From G963422445 sp963422445 (GTDB lineage Bacteria > Pseudomonadota > Alphaproteobacteria > Thalassobaculales > Thalassobaculaceae), in contig OY729512.2 of NCBI GenBank assembly GCA_963422445.2, forward strand, positions 6,448,001 through 6,512,000: DNA of 64,000 nt, in the 5' to 3' direction. This document shows, piece by piece, positions 27,929 through 37,509 of the stretch. Both the position numbers and the translations under genes were made by a program. The notes below the pieces were generated by a model. That model did not search any database. It had not been told where the DNA came from and saw only the letters and a program-made list of their open reading frames with translations. Numbering within the stretch: position 1 is the first letter of the stretch; the number at the start of each line of letters is the position of its first letter.

Positions 27929-30900
27929 ATGCATCTTGAACTGCGACTGTTTCAATTCACCCGCGGCGTGCGGAGCCGAATTTTCTTTTCCATGCTCGTC
28001 GGCCTGATCGCTGTCGCGCTTGGCGTCGCCCGCCTCGCCCTGCTCGGCTGGCTGATCGGACGGGTCTTCGCCGGTGACACACTGTCTGATCTGACCGGCG
28101 CGATCGTCACCATCGCCGCCGTCATGATCCTGCGCGGCGTCTTCGAGCACTGGCGCAACATGATCGCCCACAAGACGGCCGCTCAGGTCCAGAAACACCT
28201 GCGGCGCGCATTGTTTGATCGCATTGCCGCCCTCGGCCCGGGATATGCGGGACGCCAGCGCTCCGGAGCGCTGACGCTGTCCCTGGTCGACGGGGTCGAG
28301 CAACTCGAGACCTATTTCGGCCAATACCTGCCGCAACTGATGGTTTCAACCCTCACGCCGGTCTTCATTTTCATCTTCGTCGCCTGGATCGACCTGCCGG
28401 TCGCGGCTGTCCTGTTCGCTTTCGCGATGGTCGCACTGTTCCTTCCCGCAGCATGGCATCGACTCGATGTCAGGAAATCCCGCGATCGCCAGCAATCCTA
28501 TGCCGAATTTGCCGCCGAGTTCCTCGATTCCATCCAGGGCCTCGCAACGCTCAAGGCGTTCGGCCAAAGCGGCCCGCGCGCCGACTCCCTGACCATCAAG
28601 GCACGGGATCTGTTTCGGCGCACCATGTGGGTGCTCGGCACCAATGTGCTCTCGCGCGGTATCACCGACTGCGCCATTGCGATCGGCGCCGCCGCCGCCC
28701 TTGTTCTCGGAACCCACAGGGTCGGTACCGGCGACATGGAACTGACCGGTCTGCTCGTCATTCTGATGATGGGAGTCGAAATCTTCCGGCCAATGCGCGA
28801 CCTCCGCAGCGTCCTGCATCAAGGCATGGTCGGAATGTCGGCAGCGCAGGGCCTTTACCAGATCCTCGATGCGCCACATGAGATCGAAGATCGCCCGGAC
28901 AACGGCGCCGCAGCCGATCTGGCGCCTGCAATCCGTTTCGAGAATGTGACCTTCCGCTACCCCGGCGCGCGCCGTTTCGTCCATCAAGGTCTGAGTTTTA
29001 CAGTCGAACCCGATCAGAGGATCGGCATCGTCGGCCCGAGCGGCTGCGGCAAATCCTCGATCGTGCGTCTGCTGCTGCGGTTCTATGACTCCGAAGACGG
29101 ACGAATTACCCTCGGCGGCATCGATCTTCGCGACATGAGCCTGGCCCAGATCCGTCGCAACATTTCCGTCGTCAACCAGGACACCTATCTGTTTCACGGC
29201 ACGATCGGCGAAAACATCCGGATGGGCCAGCCCGATGCCGATACCGCCGCGGTGGTCGCGGCAGCCAGCGCCGCCAATATTCATCGCTTTGTCGAAACCC
29301 TTCCCGATGGCTACGACACGGTGATTGGCGAAAAAGGCATCAAACTGTCCGGCGGCCAGCGCCAGCGGGTGGCGATCGCCCGCGCAATCCTGCGCGACAC
29401 GCCCATTCTGATACTTGACGAAGCCCTGTCGGCTGTCGATGCCGAGAATGAAGCGGTCATCCAGGACGCTCTCGACCGGCTGATGCAGGGACGCACCACC
29501 CTGGTTCTCGCGCACCGGCTGTCCAGTGTCATCAATTGCGACAAGGTCGTGGTGATCGACGAAGGCCGGGTTGCCGAAACCGGAACCCATGACGCGCTGA
29601 TGGCCGACGGCGGCGTCTACACGGCATTGATGCAGGAACAGGCCCGCGATTCTTCCCCGGACGGCGCCGATACCGTTGTCATCGATCGCGCCGAACGCCC
29701 GGTGACCGAGACCCTTGACGCCACCCCCGGCGGCGCGACCCGGCCACCGACCGAAGGCGTGATCAAGGCTGAAGGCCTGAACTGGATCCAGGTGCTGAAC
29801 GTCCTGATGAGTGTCATCATGCCGTGGAAAGCCCGTCTGACGCTGACCTTCCTCTTCGGCGTCGTCCGCGTGCTCGCCTTCATCGGCGTCGGCGTAGTCA
29901 GCGCCCTGATCGTCTTCAGCCTGAAGAACGATACGCCCTACGACCATTATCTGATCTGGCTGTGGATCCTGGCTCCGAGCGCCGGCATCGTGCACTGGCT
30001 TGAGTCGTGGATCGCTCATGACATGGCTTTCCGCCTGCTCGCGGAAATGCGAATCGACGCGTTCCGCAAACTCGACGCGCTGGCCCCCGCTTATCTGGTC
30101 CGACGCCGGACAGGCGATCTCATGAATCTCGCGACCCACGATATTGAACTGATTGAATATTTCTTCGCACATACTGTCGCGCCGGCCTTTGTAGCGGTCC
30201 TGGTACCGGCAACCGTCATTGCCCTGCTCGGCTTGCAGAGTGTCTGGATCGCGCTCGCCCTGATTCCGTTCCTCGCCGCCGTGACCCTCAGCCCGTTCCT
30301 GATGCGCGGCCGCGTCGACCGACTCGGCTCACAGGCCCGCGAGGCTGCCGGCGAACTCGGTGCCTACGCAGTCGACTCGATCCAAGGCCTCGGCGAAATC
30401 GTCTCCTTTCAGGAAGAACAACGCCGGGGTAACGGGTTCGACCGTCTGGCCGACCACCATATCAGCCTCCGTATGCCATTCTTTGGTGAATTAACGCTGC
30501 AACAAAGCCTGCTCGAGGTCTTCACGGGCCTCGGCGGCCTCGCCGTTGTCGTCACTGGCGCCTCACTTGCCAGATCCGGTATCATTGATCCTGGGCTCCT
30601 GCCTCTCATGACTCTGCTAGCGATGTCGGCCTTCCTGCCGATTTCGGAAATTGCCCAGATCAGCCGGCAGCTCGCCGACACGCTCGGCGCAGCCCGCCGG
30701 TATTACGCACTTGCGAACGAGCCGATCCCGGTCACCGACGGTCCTGGCCGGCAATCCGATCCGGAGTCCGGCAAAGCAGAATCGGGGCTCGTCCTTGATC
30801 GCGTCAGTTTTGCCTATCCAGGGCAGTCCCGCCGCGCTCTCGGCGCTGTCAGTCTCGAGATCCCGGCCGGCACCACGGTCGCCCTGGTCGGGACGTCGGG

Positions 30901-31573
30901 CGCCGGCAAAACCACGACGGCGCAATTGTTGATGCGGTTTTGGGATCCCGATCAGGGCCGCATAACCCTCGACGGCACCGATCTGCGCGACTACCGCCTC
31001 GACGATCTCCGGGGCCGCATAGCCCTGGTCGCGCAAGATACCTATCTGTTCAACGACAGCTTGCGCGCCAACGTCATGATCGCCCGCCCCGACGCCAGTA
31101 AACAGGATCTCGGTACAGCACTCGGCCATGCCGCGCTCGGTCCGTTGATCGAGACTCTCCCGGACGGCCTCGAAACCCGGGTCGGTGAACGGGGAACAAG
31201 CCTGTCCGGCGGCCAGCGCCAACGTGTCGCCATTGCCCGAGCTTTTCTCAAGGATGCACCGATCCTGATTCTCGACGAAGCAACGAGTCATCTCGACGCT
31301 GTCAACGAAGCGGCGGTACGCCTCGCGCTCGACCGCCTCAAGACTGACCGGACCACGATTGTTATTGCCCACCGGCTGTCGACCATTCGCAACGCCGACC
31401 GCATCGTTGTCCTTGAGGACGGACGGCTGATCGAAACCGGCACCCACGATTCGCTGCTCGCTGCCGGCGGCCTGTATGCTGCCCTCGTCTCGCGGCAGCT
31501 CGCCAGCGCGTCCGGCATGAACAACAGATCGGCGTCGGCCGCCACGGCGGTTCCGGCCGAGGTTGTGCCCTGA
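27929..31573 (+). CDS. Fused double ABC exporter (TMD-NBD-TMD-NBD), CydDC-like
   Basis: The 1214-residue protein contains two complete ABC exporter half-units in one chain. NBD1 has Walker A GPSGCGKSS (about 369-377), signature LSGGQRQ (about 473) and Walker B LILDEALSAVD. NBD2 has GTSGAGKTT (about 988), LSGGQRQ (about 1091) and LILDEATSHLD. Each transmembrane domain has about six hydrophobic segments. Both catalytic sites look intact; NBD1 has the slightly unusual DEALSAVD. The first half resembles CydD-type membrane domains. The substrate is unknown. The bdhA gene follows 50 bp downstream. Confidence 0.92.
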   Translation: MHLELRLFQFTRGVRSRIFFSMLVGLIAVALGVARLALLGWLIGRVFAGDTLSDLTGAIVTIAAVMILRGVFEHWRNMIAHKTAAQVQKHLRRALFDRIAALGPGYAGRQRSGALTLSLVDGVEQLETYFGQYLPQLMVSTLTPVFIFIFVAWIDLPVAAVLFAFAMVALFLPAAWHRLDVRKSRDRQQSYAEFAAEFLDSIQGLATLKAFGQSGPRADSLTIKARDLFRRTMWVLGTNVLSRGITDCAIAIGAAAALVLGTHRVGTGDMELTGLLVILMMGVEIFRPMRDLRSVLHQGMVGMSAAQGLYQILDAPHEIEDRPDNGAAADLAPAIRFENVTFRYPGARRFVHQGLSFTVEPDQRIGIVGPSGCGKSSIVRLLLRFYDSEDGRITLGGIDLRDMSLAQIRRNISVVNQDTYLFHGTIGENIRMGQPDADTAAVVAAASAANIHRFVETLPDGYDTVIGEKGIKLSGGQRQRVAIARAILRDTPILILDEALSAVDAENEAVIQDALDRLMQGRTTLVLAHRLSSVINCDKVVVIDEGRVAETGTHDALMADGGVYTALMQEQARDSSPDGADTVVIDRAERPVTETLDATPGGATRPPTEGVIKAEGLNWIQVLNVLMSVIMPWKARLTLTFLFGVVRVLAFIGVGVVSALIVFSLKNDTPYDHYLIWLWILAPSAGIVHWLESWIAHDMAFRLLAEMRIDAFRKLDALAPAYLVRRRTGDLMNLATHDIELIEYFFAHTVAPAFVAVLVPATVIALLGLQSVWIALALIPFLAAVTLSPFLMRGRVDRLGSQAREAAGELGAYAVDSIQGLGEIVSFQEEQRRGNGFDRLADHHISLRMPFFGELTLQQSLLEVFTGLGGLAVVVTGASLARSGIIDPGLLPLMTLLAMSAFLPISEIAQISRQLADTLGAARRYYALANEPIPVTDGPGRQSDPESGKAESGLVLDRVSFAYPGQSRRALGAVSLEIPAGTTVALVGTSGAGKTTTAQLLMRFWDPDQGRITLDGTDLRDYRLDDLRGRIALVAQDTYLFNDSLRANVMIARPDASKQDLGTALGHAALGPLIETLPDGLETRVGERGTSLSGGQRQRVAIARAFLKDAPILILDEATSHLDAVNEAAVRLALDRLKTDRTTIVIAHRLSTIRNADRIVVLEDGRLIETGTHDSLLAAGGLYAALVSRQLASASGMNNRSASAATAVPAEVVP

Positions 31574-31623
31574 CCGCGCCGGGTTTATGCCGCCATCGAA
31601 AATCCGCAGAACCGGAGTGAGCC

Positions 31624-32403
31624 ATGCGTGGCAGAACGGCAATTGTTACCGGCTCGACTAGCGGCATCGGCAAGGGTATTGCCACGGCATTGGCCGAAGC
31701 CGGTGCCAACGTCATGCTCAACGGTTTCGGTGATGTTTCGGACATCGAGGCGCAGCGCCGCGATCTTGAGCACCGGTTCGGGATCCAGGCCTCTTACCAT
31801 GGCGCCGACATGAGCCAGCCGTCGGAGATTCGCAACCTTGCCGCAGCGGCCGAACAACGCTTCGGCAGTGTCGATATTCTCGTCAACAATGCCGGCATCC
31901 AGCATACCGCCCTGGTCGAAGATTTTCCGGAAGACCGCTGGAACGCGATTATCGCCGTCAATCTCTCGGCCGCGTTTCACGCGACCCGGGCCGTCGTCGG
32001 TTCGATGAAGAAGCGGGGCTGGGGCCGCATTATCAACATCGCCTCGGTGCACGGCCTGGTGGCGTCAACCGGCAAGATCGCCTATGTCGCCGCCAAACAC
32101 GGCATCGTCGGCATGACACGGGTTGTCGCGCTCGAAACTGCCGGCAGCGGCGTGACCTGCAACGCCATCTGTCCCGGCTGGGTCCGGACTGCCTTGGTCG
32201 AAACCCAGATCGAGGCTCGCGCCAGCGGCAACGGCATCACCATCGAACAGGCGGCAACCGAGCTGCTTGCCGAAAAACAACCCTCGGGCCAGTACACAAC
32301 CGTCGCTCAGATCGGCGCGGCCGCAGTGTTCATCTGTAGCGACGCCAGCATCAACATGTCGGGAACGACATTGTCCCTGGATGGCGGCTGGACTGCGCAG
32401 TAG
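31624..32403 (+). CDS. bdhA: D-3-hydroxybutyrate dehydrogenase
   Basis: The 259-residue short-chain dehydrogenase interconverts D-3-hydroxybutyrate and acetoacetate with NAD, linking polyhydroxybutyrate or ketone-body turnover to acetyl-CoA. TGSTSGIGKG (10-19) binds NAD. Ser141, Tyr154 and Lys158 are the catalytic residues. NAICPGWVRTALVETQI and SGTTLSLDGGW are diagnostic of this subgroup. A GGAGTGA site precedes the ATG. It lies 50 bp after the fused ABC exporter on the same strand, possibly co-transcribed. Confidence 0.93.
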   Translation: MRGRTAIVTGSTSGIGKGIATALAEAGANVMLNGFGDVSDIEAQRRDLEHRFGIQASYHGADMSQPSEIRNLAAAAEQRFGSVDILVNNAGIQHTALVEDFPEDRWNAIIAVNLSAAFHATRAVVGSMKKRGWGRIINIASVHGLVASTGKIAYVAAKHGIVGMTRVVALETAGSGVTCNAICPGWVRTALVETQIEARASGNGITIEQAATELLAEKQPSGQYTTVAQIGAAAVFICSDASINMSGTTLSLDGGWTAQ

Positions 32404-32409
32404 CGATCG

Positions 32410-32934
32410 TCAATGCCGTCCGTGTTTCCCGGCATGCGCACCGGAGCCCGGACCGGCCGCGCCAACCGGGCCGACAGGAACCTCGAGCCGGCACCGGCCC
32501 GACCGTTCAAAATTCAGAGTCAATGGAACCAGGTCGCCCTTGCGAAACGGCATCTTCAGGCCTACGAACATCACGTGGTCACGGCCAGGTTTCAGTATCG
32601 CCATGCCCTTGGCAGGAATCGTGACGCCCTCGATCGGCCGCATCTTCATGATACCGTTTTCGTGGATGTGGGTGTGCAGTTCAACATGCCTTGCGGCAAC
32701 CGCACTGACGCTAACCAGTCTGTCAGCCGCATCTGATCCGTTATGCACGGCAAAATACGCCGCCGCCCGCGCCTGACCGGCCGACGCGCGCGCGAAAGCA
32801 CCGGAAACCTGCAACGCCCCCAGATCGGCGCAAGCAGGGAGATCGTCATTGGCAGACGCCGGTGCCGCGGTCAACAGCATGGCGGCAAGCAGGACGAGAA
32901 CCAAGCCAGGCGACAAGAAGGACCGGACGACCAT
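32410..32934 (-). CDS. Periplasmic copper chaperone PCu(A)C
   Basis: The 174-residue protein starts at 32934 behind AGGAGG. A signal peptide (FLSPGLVLVLLAAMLLTAAPASA) directs it to the periplasm. The PCu(A)C fold carries the Cu(I) ligands in HVELHTHIHENGIMKM and, about 24 residues later, DHVMF. Such proteins deliver copper to cytochrome c oxidase CuA. The C-terminal tail is glycine- and histidine-containing (AGPGSGAHAGKHGRH), which may help metal binding. It is convergent with bdhA, with only 6 bp between stops. No Sco or cytochrome oxidase gene is nearby. Confidence 0.9.
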   Translation of the reverse strand: MVVRSFLSPGLVLVLLAAMLLTAAPASANDDLPACADLGALQVSGAFARASAGQARAAAYFAVHNGSDAADRLVSVSAVAARHVELHTHIHENGIMKMRPIEGVTIPAKGMAILKPGRDHVMFVGLKMPFRKGDLVPLTLNFERSGRCRLEVPVGPVGAAGPGSGAHAGKHGRH

Positions 32935-33128
32935 CGCAACCTCCTGTAGAGGCAAGTCCAATGGGGCCCTAGCATGGGCGGCGTCGCCCGACAATGATGG
33001 AATTGCTGGCTCCTGCGTCCGAGTCAAGGACTGCCTGTCATTCCGGCGCGCCCCTATCTGCCGCGACCTACCTCCTGTAAGGTCCAGGATCTTGCCTGTC
33101 ATCGGGCTGTTGCTGGGAGGGCTCGCCA

Positions 33129-34436
33129 ATGGCGTCATCAGGAAACATCTATGATTTCGATACATTGTCCCTGCATGCGGGTCAGCGACCGGATTCCGGT
33201 ACCGGCGCGCGGGCGGTGCCGATCTATCAGACGACCTCCTATGTGTTTCGTGACGCCGATCATGCGGCGTCGCTGTTCAACCTGGAGCGAGCCGGACACA
33301 TCTATTCGAGAATCTCGAACCCGACGGTCGCCGTTCTCGAGGAACGGGTCGCGGCCCTTGAGGGCGGCGTCGGCGCGGTAGCAACCGCAAGCGGTCATGC
33401 GGCACTGGTCCTCGCCATCATCACGCTGACCGGGCAAGGCGGCCACATCGTGGCGTCCAGCGCGCTCTATGGCGGCAGCCACAACCTGTTCAGCCACACC
33501 CTGCCGCGTTTCGGAATCGAAACCACCAAGATTCATCCCCGAGACCATGACGGCTTCCGCAGAGCGATTCGGCCTGAAACACGGCTGATATTCGGCGAGA
33601 CCATAGGCAACCCCGGACTTGAAATTCTCGATCTGCAAGCCATCGCCGGGATTGCCCACCAAGCTGATATTCCGCTGCTGATCGATTCGACATTCGCAAC
33701 GCCACATCTCTGCCGTCCTTTCGAGCATGGTGCCGACCTGATTGTGCACTCGGCGACCAAATGGCTTGGCGGTCACGGTGTTGCGATCGGCGGCATTCTT
33801 GTCGACGGCGGCACCTTCGATTGGGAAACGTCAGGGCGATTTCCAACCCTGACCGAGCCTTATGCCGGGTATCACGGCCTCGATTTTGCCGAAGAATTCG
33901 GTCCGCAGGCCTTTGTCATGCGGGCCCGCGCCGAGGGGTTGCGGGACTTCGGCGCCTGCATGGCGCCGATGACCGCTTTCCAGATTTTGCAGGGAATCGA
34001 AACACTTCCGTTGCGCATGGACCGCCATGTCGCCAACGCGAGGCTCGTCGCGGACTTTCTCGCCAGATCCGATGCCGTCGAATGGGTTGCCTATCCTGAA
34101 CTTGAGTCCCATCCGGACAAGGCGCTTGCCGCCGAATTGCTGCCGAAGGGCGCTGGCTCGATGATCGCTTTCGGCATCAAGGGCGGGCGCAACGCCGGGC
34201 GCCGTTTCATCGAGCGGCTTTCGGTCTGGTCCCACCTAGCCAATGTCGGCGACGCCAAATCGCTTGTCATCCATCCTGCGAGCACTACGCATCAACAGAT
34301 GGATACGGACACAATGCGCGACGCCGGCCTGTCGGAAGATCTGGTCCGGCTCTCTGTCGGCCTTGAAAGTCCGGACGACCTGATTTCTGACCTTCGTCAG
34401 GCATTGCGCGCCGCGACACTCGGAAAGGCCAGTTGA
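33129..34436 (+). CDS. metY: O-acetylhomoserine sulfhydrylase / aminocarboxypropyltransferase
   Basis: The 435-residue PLP enzyme of the Cys/Met metabolism family makes homocysteine from O-acetylhomoserine and sulfide. It opens with DTLSLHAGQRPDSGTGARAVP, typical of MetY. The PLP lysine lies in HSATKWLGGHG (about residue 211), and the C-terminus has SLVIHPASTTH. The length suits MetY rather than the shorter MetB/MetC/MetZ. The alpha/beta hydrolase gene overlaps its stop by 4 bp, so translation is coupled. I found no SAM riboswitch upstream. Confidence 0.93.
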   Translation: MASSGNIYDFDTLSLHAGQRPDSGTGARAVPIYQTTSYVFRDADHAASLFNLERAGHIYSRISNPTVAVLEERVAALEGGVGAVATASGHAALVLAIITLTGQGGHIVASSALYGGSHNLFSHTLPRFGIETTKIHPRDHDGFRRAIRPETRLIFGETIGNPGLEILDLQAIAGIAHQADIPLLIDSTFATPHLCRPFEHGADLIVHSATKWLGGHGVAIGGILVDGGTFDWETSGRFPTLTEPYAGYHGLDFAEEFGPQAFVMRARAEGLRDFGACMAPMTAFQILQGIETLPLRMDRHVANARLVADFLARSDAVEWVAYPELESHPDKALAAELLPKGAGSMIAFGIKGGRNAGRRFIERLSVWSHLANVGDAKSLVIHPASTTHQQMDTDTMRDAGLSEDLVRLSVGLESPDDLISDLRQALRAATLGKAS

Positions 34437-35239
34437 TCATGCAACTCGAGGTTTTCGGTCAATCCGCCTTCGTCGCCACCGGCGGTCGTCCATTCGACCC
34501 GGCCAGGCCGGTCATGGTGATGGTTCACGGTGCGGGCATGGATCATACCGTCTGGTCGATGCAGGCGCGCTTCTTCGCCCATCACGGCTACACCGTGATG
34601 AATCCTGATTTGCCGGGCCACGGTCGATCCCGAGGCCCGGCGCCGACAAGCGTGCCGGACTATGCGGATTGGCTGGCTGCCGCACTGATTGCCACAGGTG
34701 CGGGCAATATCCATGTTGCCGGCCATTCCATGGGATCCCTGATCGCATTGGTCCTCGCGGTCCGCTCTGACATTGCGGTGCGCAAACTGGCCATGCTCGG
34801 TACAGCGGCGCATATCCAGGTGGCGCCGGCCTTGCTTCAGGCAGCGCGCAGCGATGACCATGGCGCTTTCGAGAGCATTATCGGTTGGGGTGTTGGCCGG
34901 AGGGCCCAAATCGGCGGTCACCGCGCCCCCGGCCTGTGGATTGCCGGTACGGGCATGCGGTTGCTTGAAGCAAGTCAGCCCGGCGTTCTCGCCAACGACC
35001 TCGCCGCATGCGATGCCTGGACCGAGGGACTCGATACGGCCCGGCAGATTGCCTGCCCGGTCTTGCTGCTGCTCGGCAGCGATGACCGAATGACGCCGGC
35101 CAGGAGCGCCGCGCCCTTGGCTGATGCGATGACGAAATGCGAGACCGTGATCATGCCGGGAGCCGGGCACATGATGATGACAGAACAACCCGACGAGACA
35201 CTCGATATTCTTGACGGGTTTTTCGGTCGCGGTCCCTGA
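34433..35239 (+). CDS. Alpha/beta hydrolase
   Basis: The 268-residue protein has the fold's hallmarks. The oxyanion loop MVMVHGAGMDHTVW comes first. The nucleophile elbow GHSMGS follows at about residue 100. An acid lies in LLLGSDDRMTPA, and the late histidine in MPGAGHMMM. The natural substrate is unknown. Its coupling to metY (ATGA-type overlap) could suggest a MetX-like acyl role, but it is shorter than homoserine acetyltransferases and lacks their pattern, so this is only a guess. Confidence 0.88.
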   Translation: MIMQLEVFGQSAFVATGGRPFDPARPVMVMVHGAGMDHTVWSMQARFFAHHGYTVMNPDLPGHGRSRGPAPTSVPDYADWLAAALIATGAGNIHVAGHSMGSLIALVLAVRSDIAVRKLAMLGTAAHIQVAPALLQAARSDDHGAFESIIGWGVGRRAQIGGHRAPGLWIAGTGMRLLEASQPGVLANDLAACDAWTEGLDTARQIACPVLLLLGSDDRMTPARSAAPLADAMTKCETVIMPGAGHMMMTEQPDETLDILDGFFGRGP

Positions 35240-35270
35240 ACCCGATCGTCCGATCGCCATCGCATAAGCG

Positions 35271-35303
35271 ACGGGCCGGCCCGTTAACCGGACGCCGGCC
35301 CGT
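35271..35303. terminator. Hairpin between convergent genes
   Basis: ACGGGCCGGC (35271-35280) and GCCGGCCCGT (35294-35303) form a perfect 10-bp GC-rich stem between the convergent alpha/beta hydrolase and hsp20 genes. There is no U-tract, so it is at best a bidirectional pausing or terminator hairpin. Confidence 0.55.
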
Positions 35304-35343
35304 CAATTGCTCCGGACTTGTGTCCGGGTGTCTGAAGGGATCG

Positions 35344-35808
35344 TTATGCGACGTTGCCGGTGAGTTTGGCCGCCGCCGTACCGATCGCGACCTTGCGCGG
35401 CTTCTTCTCCTCGGGAATCTCGCGGACGAGATCGATATGGAGCAGGCCGTTAACCAACGCGGCGCCGGTCACGATGATGTAGTCCGCTAGGTCGAAGCGG
35501 CGCTCAAAGGCGCGGGTTGCGATGCCGCGATGCAGGAACACCGCTTTCTCGCCATTCTTCGGCTCGCTCACCTTGCCCACGACCACGAGCCTCTGTTCCT
35601 TGACCGTCACATCGATATCCGCGTCGCTGAACCCCGCGACCGCCATGGTGATGCGGTAGGCCTCGCCATCCAGCTTCTCAATGTTGTAGGGCGGATAGGA
35701 CGGCTGGTTCGAGGTTTCCGACGCCTTGTACGCCGCATCGACGAGACGAGCCATCCGGTCGAAACCGATCGTGGAACGGAAAACGGGGGTGAAATCGATT
35801 GTACGCAT
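35344..35808 (-). CDS. Small heat-shock protein (Hsp20/IbpA family)
   Basis: The 154-residue alpha-crystallin-domain chaperone starts MRTIDFTPVFRSTIGFDRM at 35808, the usual N-terminus of alphaproteobacterial class A small Hsps. The core contains PPYNIEKLDGEAYRITMAVAGF, then RGIATRAFERRFDLADYI and the GALVNGLLHIDL strand. The C-terminal IxI-like anchor is weak (KVAIGTA). It binds unfolding proteins during heat stress. The 5' leader forms a ROSE-like thermometer (separate entry), so translation is likely induced by heat. Confidence 0.93.
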   Translation of the reverse strand: MRTIDFTPVFRSTIGFDRMARLVDAAYKASETSNQPSYPPYNIEKLDGEAYRITMAVAGFSDADIDVTVKEQRLVVVGKVSEPKNGEKAVFLHRGIATRAFERRFDLADYIIVTGAALVNGLLHIDLVREIPEEKKPRKVAIGTAAAKLTGNVA

Positions 35809-35904
35809 TGTCCAGATCCTCCTTTGAAGCAATGTGGACGTTTCTGTGGCACGCCATCTGGCCGTGCCGGTTCTGATCGCCCGGTTCCGAATTCGGCAAC
35901 CGGG
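35809..35904 (-). promoter_or_regulatory. ROSE-like RNA thermometer upstream of hsp20
   Basis: Reading the minus strand, three hairpins precede the start. CCCGGTTGCCGAATTCGGAACCGGG-like arms lie at 35880-35904. GGCACG...CGTGCC is at 35848-35868. The last hairpin (35810-35839) runs from GTCCACATTGCTTCAA through AGGAGGATCTGGAC. The final one pairs TTGCT with the Shine-Dalgarno AGGAGGA, the diagnostic ROSE anti-SD pattern (U(U/C)GCU opposite the SD), closed by GTCCA/TGGAC. Known ROSE leaders control alphaproteobacterial small Hsps, which matches the gene behind it. Confidence 0.75.
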
Positions 35905-36820
35905 ACATGGCTAGAATCTATGATCGTCATGGCCGGTTTCAAGGGCATGAGCTGGAAAAATTGAAGAACTGAAGACCTGGATGAGACTTCGAGACCCATG
36001 GCATCGGCCAGCATCCGGCTGCCAGGTGATCGGGCCAGGCGCTAGCGGCGGGAACGCTGTCTTTTCGACGTTCACGATACGGTCCTCCTGGCGTTCTCCT
36101 GCGTGACGATGGTCAATTACCGGATGCTGGCCGGAATGTGTTGCGGGTCAGGAACGCACTGCATGCAGGACTTGACCAGAAAATGCCCAACTTTCCGCCG
36201 CAGCCTTGCTGTATCGGTGATGATGACGCCCAAGGCGTTGTCATGGACCAAACCCGTCAAGGGCAACACAAGGCAGGGTGTGATCACAGGCTCTTGCGAA
36301 AGCGCTGCGGTGAGCGGACTCGCGATGACATCCTCCCGGCCGCGCAATTCCCGGTTGACCCACAAGGCTGCAGCGCATCGGTGGCGCCTGGCTTGCCGTT
36401 CTTCAAATCTGTCATATCGATCTCCGGTCAGATCGCAACGAGCAAGGAGGCGAACGCCTGGCCCGGCTTTCCGGTCTCTGGACAGGGCGCCTCGGCGGTC
36501 CGGCACTCGAGCAGGGTCGGGCAGAACAGGAGACATGGGTTGGACGTGGATACCGGCACAGCGCAGCGGACGTGGTTTATCGGGTCCGGAGTAGAAGGCC
36601 GGAGGCGTTTGCAGCAGACTGGAGTCCAAATTGGACTCCGTCCCGGCTCCAGACGTTACAACTCGAATCAGAACCGGAAACATCGTCCATGCCGGGCTGT
36701 CCGGCTCCTCGGGCTGCACCTGTGGTATAGCGATAGACCGTGCAGCACCGGTGGCGAAAACTGCAAACTGTGCGGCATTTTCCGCCGACAGCCCGATACG
36801 CGATGATCGCTCGGAAGATC
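35905..36820. other. Stretch without a recognisable gene
   Basis: About 900 bp follow. Open frames on both strands reach 200 codons (for example 36117-36719 minus), but overlapping frames are equally long and none has a family resemblance or good start. I do not call a gene. Confidence 0.45.
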
Positions 36821-36824
36821 GGGA

Positions 36825-37229
36825 TCAGGGGTTGTCCCCGAAGGATGCCGAAGAAACAGCGCCTTTGCGCTCGCCTTCTTCGATGAGGAACTGACGGAAA
36901 CTGGAAATGGGGCGGACGTAACGCTGAGCAGCACTGGCCTGCAGGGCACCGCAATGGATCAGATGATCCAGATAGCGTTTCGACGTCATGCCTTCCAGAC
37001 ATTGCCATCTGGAAACCGCAGAAGCGCGTGCTGTCGTCATGGTGACGATTTCGGGCAGCATATCCATGTCGACACCACCTTCCGGCAGCGAGGCCATTGC
37101 CGATCCAAGCAAGGCGCGGGATTGGAGCATCTCGGGGCTTCGTCCGGCACGATAGGCTTCCAGCCGGAACTCCTGCGCGTGGGTCAACACGGTCGTTTCA
37201 TCGACACTGGCGAGATCGTTTGTCTTCAC
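36825..37229 (-). CDS. Hypothetical protein
   Basis: A 134-codon frame starts with GTG at 37229 behind GGAAGG. The product is soluble-looking with no cysteine-rich or membrane feature beyond one CGAL segment. It contains MTSKRYLDHLIHCGALQAS and RYVRPISSFRQFLIEEGERKG, which might be a small helical DNA-binding or integrase-N-like domain, but I do not recognise a family. A MITE lies 55 bp upstream of the start and could affect its expression. It could also be a chance open frame. Confidence 0.4.
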   Translation of the reverse strand: MKTNDLASVDETTVLTHAQEFRLEAYRAGRSPEMLQSRALLGSAMASLPEGGVDMDMLPEIVTMTTARASAVSRWQCLEGMTSKRYLDHLIHCGALQASAAQRYVRPISSFRQFLIEEGERKGAVSSASFGDNP

Positions 37230-37284
37230 CAGACCTTCCGCGAGGGTGTGGTTCCGCTATGGCATAGTCATATATTTTTCTTCA

Positions 37285-37395
37285 ACCGCTTATGCACGTG
37301 GCTCCGGTGGCACACGATGTTGCCCCCGATGTCGACTATTCCCGGCACGCCGAACGCTACATGTGCGTTTCACCGGAGCCACGTGCATAAGCGGT
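37285..37395. mobile_element. MITE type A, copy 3 (111 bp)
   Basis: It has the same 111-bp element with ACCGCTTATGCACGTGGCTC ends. The 8-bp duplication TTTCTTCA lies at 37277-37284 and 37396-37403. It is in the opposite orientation to copies 1 and 2, with the GAAACGCACATGTAGCGTT core inverted. Confidence 0.92.
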
Positions 37396-37509
37396 TTTCT
37401 TCAATATTATCTGCCGCGGAGCAGTTTCGTTCAAAAGCAATTGACTGCACTGTCCGGCATTGGCCGCATATGGGAATCAGAAACTTGCGATATCTCAATA
37501 AGCGCCGCG

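Noticed and set aside
28346..30172. 608-codon open frame antisense to the fused ABC exporter
   Set aside because: The sense strand encodes a clear double ABC transporter; the antisense protein has no domain pattern.
33040..33128. SAM-II riboswitch before metY
   Set aside because: The conserved pseudoknot segments of SAM-II are not present, and the upstream region is short and shared with the copper chaperone leader.
36117..36719. 200-codon open frame on the minus strand as a gene
   Set aside because: There is an equally long overlapping frame on the plus strand, no convincing start and no family resemblance.
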